7,341 bases of DNA, taken from NCBI GenBank assembly GCA_030432015.1, contig JAUIHJ010000427.1:1-7341 (forward strand), read 5' to 3'. Below the pieces are notes generated by a model. That model was not told the DNA's origin. It made no database searches and was given only the letters and a program-made list of their open reading frames with translations. The stretch comes from a bacterium. GTDB lineage: Bacteria > Planctomycetota > Planctomycetia > Pirellulales > Pirellulaceae. A program made the position numbers and the translations under genes. Below, one piece after another: positions 1 through 6,200 of the stretch (the stretch's first letter is position 1; each line of letters opens with the position of its first letter).

Positions 1-31
1 ATCTAAATCTCAAAGTACCACGATCTTATCG

Positions 32-43
32 ACGCACGTGCGT
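32..43. promoter_or_regulatory. Perfect 12-bp palindrome, possible operator
   Basis: ACGCACGTGCGT is identical to its own reverse complement and is centred on CACGTG. It ends 64 bases before ATG 108, a position where an operator could sit. Bases 31 and 44 do not extend the symmetry. No regulator is known to me for it, and a chance palindrome is possible. Confidence 0.3.
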
Positions 44-93
44 GGGGCAGGTGTGTGTTCTTGTGCGCATCGTGCTTGCGATAACGAATCGTT

Positions 94-100
94 GGGGAGA
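94..100 (+). promoter_or_regulatory. Shine-Dalgarno-like site for ATG 108
   Basis: GGGGAGA contains the core GGAG (96-99), which leaves 8 bases before ATG 108. This supports that start over the internal ATGs at 234 and 252, which have no purine-rich site in front. Planctomycetes often lack clear ribosome sites, so its presence is helpful but not decisive. Confidence 0.55.
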
Positions 101-107
101 CCATGCA

Positions 108-299
108 ATGCCACGCGGAAAACTTCACCGAGTCCTGGTCCAAAGTAAGACACTGATTCGCCAAAGGTTTCTGGCGCCATTACGCGCGACTTTTCCTGCC
201 GCGCTGCTCCGGCATGCACCAACACCGTCCTCGATGCGCTCGCAGCGCACGATGGCTCCGCCCGAGTCGCTCGAAGCACGCGTGGTGCTGGCCGCCAGC
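108..299 (+). other. Basic leader with LEPR-XLL-like motif (residues 1-64)
   Basis: Residues 1-58 carry eleven Arg/Lys and only two Glu. The segment ends in SLEARVVLAAS (54-64), which matches the pattern Leu-Glu-x-Arg-x-x-Leu-Ala-Ala found near the N-terminus of many large planctomycete extracellular proteins (LEPR-XLL domain). There is no classical uninterrupted hydrophobic signal-peptide core; the nearest are short patches around 21-34. By analogy with the family this is probably the export or sorting element, and the mature protein would start near Ala62-Ser64. The motif lies further from the start than is usual. Starting at Met43 would bring it to about residue 12, so the real N-terminus could be shorter. 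Confidence 0.65.
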
Positions 300-3200
300 C
301 CGTTCTCGGCACTGGCCAACTACGCGGCCCTGGCCAACGAGGATGGCGTCGTTGGGCAAAGCGGCGGAACTTCGTTCGAGCTGCGACGCTACTACCTGAA
401 TACCGACAATGCGTCCGACTTGGAAATCGCGTTCGACTTTGGCCATGGGCCAGGCGCCCTGCAGAACATCACCAAGGATGCCGCCGGGGGCCCCGCCGGA
501 GCTCCCTATCCCTGGCAACACAAACCGTTGGTGGGGCGTTGGCCGCGATTCGATCATGGCAATGGACAGTTCTTGCCCAATGACGGTCTGTCGCGCCCCG
601 GTAGCGTCGAACGCGCACCGTATCTGCCGCAAGTCAGCGACAATGCCAAGGGTTGGTGGCAATGGAACCTCGACACCGATCCGCTCGACAACGGCCGCGA
701 TGCCCGGAACAACCAGGATTCCGACATCATCTTTTACTTTGGTCGCTGGGAATTGGGCGACCAACCGGTCGTCGGCGACTTTGACGGCGACGGCCTGACC
801 GATGTCGGAATCGCGCGACCCACGGGGACCGTCGCGCCAAGACCGTACGACTGGCACATCATCTATGGCAAAGATTTCACGCCTGCGATGTACATCAACA
901 ACCAGCCAGCCCCGGAACATCCTGTCGAGTACATCCCGATTGGAAGCGATCCCAACCTCAACCCCAATGGTGCAGGCGCCGATCCGCCGGTTCACTTTCT
1001 CGCGACCTACGGCTTTGAAGGCGACCTGCCCATTGCTGGCAACTGGAATGCCAACACGTTCGGTGGCGTCGGCGCTGACATTCCCGCGATCGTGTCGCAA
1101 GTCTCCACAGGTGGGAATTACCAGATCTACTTTGCGACCAACACCGGCGGTCCGAATCCGCTGAGCTACGGTAGTGTCAACACCGCCTCACCGCTGGCGA
1201 TCAAGCATGGCATCCTTACCTACGCTGACGGCAACGACGAATTGGTCTTCGGCCAGTTTGCTGGTACACGAAAAACCGGCATTGCGGCCGTTTCCGGCAC
1301 GACCCCAAACACGGTCACCACCTGGAAGGTCGACACCAATCTTAACGGCATCGAAGACAATCCCTCCAAACGACTCGGCTATGGGTTTCCGAGGCACCTG
1401 GCGTTGGCCGGCCAGTTTACGCAGCCGAACCTCAAGATCAGTGACGTCATCCTCACCGAAGGCGACAGCGGAACGAAGAACGCCACGTTTACGATCGAAT
1501 TGGTTCGGCCCGATGATTCCAATTCGCGACACGAGACGGTGGTGCCGGTCACGGTCAATTACTCCACACGCAATAATTCGGCGACCGCCAATAGCGACTA
1601 CATTGCCAAGAGCGGATCGTTGACGTTTCAACCGTATGAAACCGTGAAAACGGTTTCGGTTGTCGTCAACGGCGACGACGTGGTGGAGCTTACCGAGTTC
1701 TTCTTCTTGGACCTGACGTCGCCGGTCAATGCTGGTTGCTTTGACTGCGTTGGGGGAGCCACGATCACCAATGACGACGCGGCTCAGGTCAGTGTCGCGG
1801 TGGTTGGTTCGCCTACGATGCCGGAAGGTGACTCCGGCACCGCCAACGCGACTTTTCGGATTTCACTCGACTATCTCGTCAATTCCAACGTGACAGTCAA
1901 TTACACCACCGTCGACGGGACGGCCGAAGCGAGTTCCGATTACGTCGCGACGAGCGGCACTGCATCCATCACGTCCGGCCAGTCCTACGTCGATGTCCAG
2001 GTGCCGATTAAGGGCGATCTGTTGGTGGAACTCGACGAGAACTTCCACTTCGATATCTCGGCGCCCCAAGCCAACGGGCGTAACGTGACGCTGGGCACGA
2101 CGCGGGCCACGAAGACGATCGTCAATGATGACTCGGCCGTGGTGAATGTTGCCGTGTTGGGTTCACTTGCGATGCCTGAAGGCGACTCCGGTGCCACCAG
2201 CGCCGCGTTCCGGATTTCGGTTACAAATCCTGTCGATGCCGAAGTGACCGTAAGTTATGCCACCGTTGACGGCACCGCGACGGCGGGATCGGATTACAAA
2301 GAAAAACAACGTGCGGTCAGCATCGAGCCAGGCGAGTCGTATGTCGATGTCATCGTCGAAGAGATCTACGGCGATATGCTCGTGGAATTGAACGAGACCT
2401 TCCACTTTGATATCGCGACGCTGGAAAATGCGGGCCGAGACGTTTCGTTCGGCACAACGCGCGCCACCAAAACCATCACCAACGACGACTTCGCCACATT
2501 TGATGTCGCCGTCGTGGGCGACCCCGGGACGCCCGAAGGCGATTCGGGCACGACACCGGTCACCTTCAGCATATCGCTCAGCCATCCCATCGAAACCTCG
2601 ACATCGATTGGTTACTCGACCGTCGACGGCACCGCCCTGGGGCTGGGTGACTACTGGCCGGTCAACGGGCTGATCACATTTCTACCCAACACCAACGAAC
2701 CAGTCGAAATCACCGTGGATGTTGCCGGCGAGAAGCTGGTCGAATTGAACGAACAGTTTTCTTTGATGCTCGGCGACCTGGACGACGGCGGTCGCGCAGT
2801 CACCATTGGTCAAGGCTCTGCGATCAAGACCATCATCAACGATGACGACGCCGTGATCAGCGTTGCAGTTGTCGGTTCTGGCGAGAGCCTCGAAGGCGAC
2901 GCTGGCACAACGGACACCCAGTTTCAGTTGAGCATTGACAACCCCGTCAGCGTGCCGGTCACCTTCGACCTGGGCACCCAGGACGGAACAACGATCGCCG
3001 GATTGGACTACCTGGCCGTCAGCGACCAGCGGACCATTGCGCCCGGTCAGACGACGATTCCCGATGATCTCGTGACGGTTTCGATTTTGGGTGACGAACT
3101 GCTCGAGCCGGACGAGATCTTCTCGTTGGTCCTTGCGAACCTGCAAGCCGGCGGGTTGGCCGTCAGTTTCGGCGACGGAAGCGCGGAGATGACGATTCTC

Positions 3201-6200
3201 AATGACGACGGCATCTTTAATGAAGACCTGATTGACCTCGGCGATGCGCCGGCACCCTATCCCACGTTGCTGGCCAACAACGGCGCGGTCCATCCCGCCA
3301 TCGGCCCAAGGCTCGGTACCTATCGCGACCACGAACACGACGGTCAACCGACCCCCGGTGCGCTGGGTGACGATATCAACGGCCTGCCGAGCGACGAAGA
3401 TGGCATTACCCTCGGCGTACTGACGGCGGGCGAGGCCGCGGCCAGCGTGACGGTCAACGTGCAGAACGCACCGGCAGGGGCTCGACTGGACGCGTGGATC
3501 GACTTTGACGGCGACGGCGCGTGGAGCGGTCCGCAGGAGCAGATCGCCGATAACCTCCCGGTTGTCGCCGGGAACAACCAGGTCGCTTTCGCGGTTCCCC
3601 CCGACGCCATCGATGGCTTCACGTATGCGCGCTTCCGGCTGAGCACCGTGGGTGACGCCGAACCGACGGGGCCGGCGTTCGACGGGGAAGTTGAAGATCA
3701 CCGCGTCCGCATTGTTCTGCCGCCACCGCCGGTTTCGGACTGTGGGCCAGATAACATGATTTTCAACTGTAGCTTTGAACTCGCGGGAGACGTCCCCGCC
3801 CCGCCGACCGCAGCGCAACAGTTCCTTACATTGCCAGTGAATTCGCAAGCCATGGCGAACTGGCTGACGTTCGCCCATCCCGATGATCCAAACGGAACGA
3901 TTGACTGGGTCCATGACAAGCACTTCGCTGCCTCCGACGGGACCTATAGCGTGGACCTCAGCGGGACGCCCGGTCGCGGCGGCGTCCGGCAGACCGTTGC
4001 CACTGTTCCCGGCAAGGAATATGAATTGAGTTTCGATCTGGCGGGGAATCCGATCGGCCGATTTCTACTCCCGGATCCAGCGGATCCGCTGAAGGTGCTC
4101 GAAGTCAGCGCCGCCGGTCAGTCCGCGGAATTCTCCTTTACCGTTGCGGATGACGCGACGTCCGAAGACGTCGGTTGGCTCCGCAAACAGTGGTCCTTTG
4201 TTGCGACCGACACCACGACGACGATCGAATTTCTCGCCTCGGCGCCGCTTCCCGACAGCGACGGCCAGCCCTTGCTTGATTACGGCCCGACACTCGACAA
4301 TATTCACCTCGCGCCGAGCCGTAACCTGCTGGTCAACGGCAGCTTCGAAATCCTCAACAATCCGTCGACGCTGATTAACGGGGCCGTTGTTACCAACCCG
4401 CCCGATGCGACGATTCCTATCTACGTGCTCGGACCTGGCTCGTCCGCCATCGCTGGTTGGAACGTCGAGGCTCAGACCACTCCACTGCAGACGATTGACT
4501 GGGTTTACGAGTCGCACCTGGTGCCGACCCACGGCGTCCAAAGTCTGGACCTGAATGGTACGCCCGGCCACGGCGGCGTGATTCAGACGATTGAGACGGC
4601 GCCTGGAATTCCGTACTCATTAACGTTCGACGTCGGCGTGAATCCGCTGGGCCGCAATGACGAGGATAAGATCCTCCAGGTCGAAGCGATTTCGCTGCCC
4701 GGCGGTGCCGTGATTGCATCTCAAACCTACAACAAGCCGGCGGCGGGGCACGATGGAACTCCCCGCTGGACCGAAGAATTCTTTTCGTTCTCCGCCACGT
4801 CCAACGCGACCCGTTTGCGCTTCCGCAGCATCGCCCCGACTGGGCTTGTCGGCCCGATCATCACCACCCAGGATTTCGGCATCCAATTCGACAATGCCTA
4901 CCTGGAAGTTTACGACTACGGCGACGCCCCTGATACCTACGGCACGACCACCCTTGCCGACGGCCCGCATCACATTCCCCGCGGCCCCCGACTCGGTGCC
5001 CAGCGCGACATCGAATCTGGCGGCAATCCCTCGCCGCTGGCCAACGGAGACGATCTTCAGGCCGTCGATGATGAAGACGGGGTCACCTTCGGCCACCTGT
5101 TTGTCGGCCAATATGATGCTCCCGTCACCGTCAACGTGCAGAATGCCCCGGACGGCGCGAAGCTGGATGCATGGATGGACTTCAATGGGGACGGTATGTT
5201 TACCGCCGACGAGCAGATTTTCGATTCGGCCGACGTCGTCAACGGCAACAACGCGCTGACCTTCATCATTCCAGCCAATGCAGCGGCCGCCACGACGGTA
5301 TCACGTTTCCGCATCAGCCCGCAGGGCAATCTCGATCCGACCGGGTTTGGATGCGACGGCGAAGTCGAGGATCATCTGGCCCGCATCTTTGTCCGCTCGA
5401 ACATTCACGGACAGAAAGTTGAGGACACTAACGCCGACGGCGGCCAAATCGAGTTCGTTGGATCGATCGATGTGACCGACATCACTGGCGGTCTTGAACT
5501 GCGCGGCCTGGCTTTCGATAAAGAGACGGGGACGCTGTTTGTTTCCGGTACGCTCAACGATAATGCCAGCGTGATCGGGCAGATCGGAACGGCACCTGGT
5601 CCGGTCGATCTCCTCAATTCCGCTCAAGTCGATCTCACGTCCGTGGCCGGTCTCGACGACCTGCCCAACGGCAGGCTGCTGGTCAGTAATGCCCAACCGG
5701 GCGGAAACAACGGCGGTCTGTATGTCATCGACGGCCAGACCGGTGCCATCCTGCCAAACAGCCGTGTCGTGCTGGATCCACCAAGCGGCCAACCTGAAGG
5801 CGCGACGCTGCATGGCCCGACGGGCGTGTACTACGTTGTCGACTCCAGCCAACAAGCAATCTATGTCTACGATGCCGACGGCCAACTGAAAGGGAGCGGA
5901 AGTACGGCCGCCCAGTTCCCCGGCTTCGACGCTCCCCAGGGCATCGATTTCGACCCCGCGACCGGCAATCTGTTCCTGGTGGATGACGGGCTGGGTGAAT
6001 TGGTCACGATGACACTCTGGGGCACCGTCGTCGATCGCATCGATTTGACGGCACTATCGGGTGGACTCGCCGACGCCGAAGCGGTTGCCTACGACGCTGC
6101 CACGCGAACTTGGTATGTCCTGTTCGATAACGAAAACAGGATCGGCATCTTCCAACGTCAATACGAAACCGGTGTAGATGGAGTCAACATCACGCTGACT

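Larger units (their letters stand above)
1..107 (+). other. Short upstream leader region
   Basis: These 107 bases precede the chosen start. They hold a perfect 12-bp palindrome (32-43), a weak dyad (83-93) just before the ribosome site, and the ribosome site itself. No convincing -35/-10 pair can be read. The frame of the downstream gene has no stop here, but its translation from base 3 shows no recognisable motif, so I treat it as probable non-coding leader. The upstream neighbour gene is outside the window. Confidence 0.5.

Noticed and set aside
60..90. Possible -35/-10 promoter (TTGTGC with GATAAC or ACGAAT)
   Set aside because: Spacing is wrong for the better -10 (13 bases) and the match is poor for the correctly spaced one. 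No promoter can be supported.
83..93. AACGA-A-TCGTT dyad just before the ribosome site
   Set aside because: Five-base arms with a single-base centre cannot form a useful RNA hairpin and are short enough to occur by chance.
180..1100. 306-codon open frame on the - strand over the gene's 5' part
   Set aside because: Same in-register antisense shadow; it ends at the forward TTA codon 180-182. The + strand has the LEPR-XLL-like motif and VCBS-like loop in this stretch.
409..1623. Series of + strand open frames in another register (409-798, 802-1164, 1174-1623)
   Set aside because: They are rich in Arg, Ser, Thr and Pro, typical of a shifted reading of a GC-rich gene, and are broken by stops, while the main frame is continuous and has recognisable domains.
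1428..3212. Regular repeat period of about 357 bases considered as CRISPR or satellite DNA
   Set aside because: The units are coding, all in frame, diverged at the DNA level and match Calx-beta domains; there are no short identical repeats with unique spacers.
2682..3923. 413-codon open frame on the - strand
   Set aside because: Its codons are exactly in register with those of the + strand gene, so its stops correspond to forward TTA, CTA and TCA codons, which are rare in this GC-rich gene. It ends precisely at a forward CTA Leu codon (2682-2684). The translation shows no recognisable domain, while the + strand reads clearly as Calx-beta, GEVED and a choice-of-anchor module here.
4620..5885. 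Two further long - strand frames (4620-5111 and 5301-5885)
   Set aside because: Both are in register with the + strand codons and overlap well-defined GEVED and propeller modules; no family features on the - strand.
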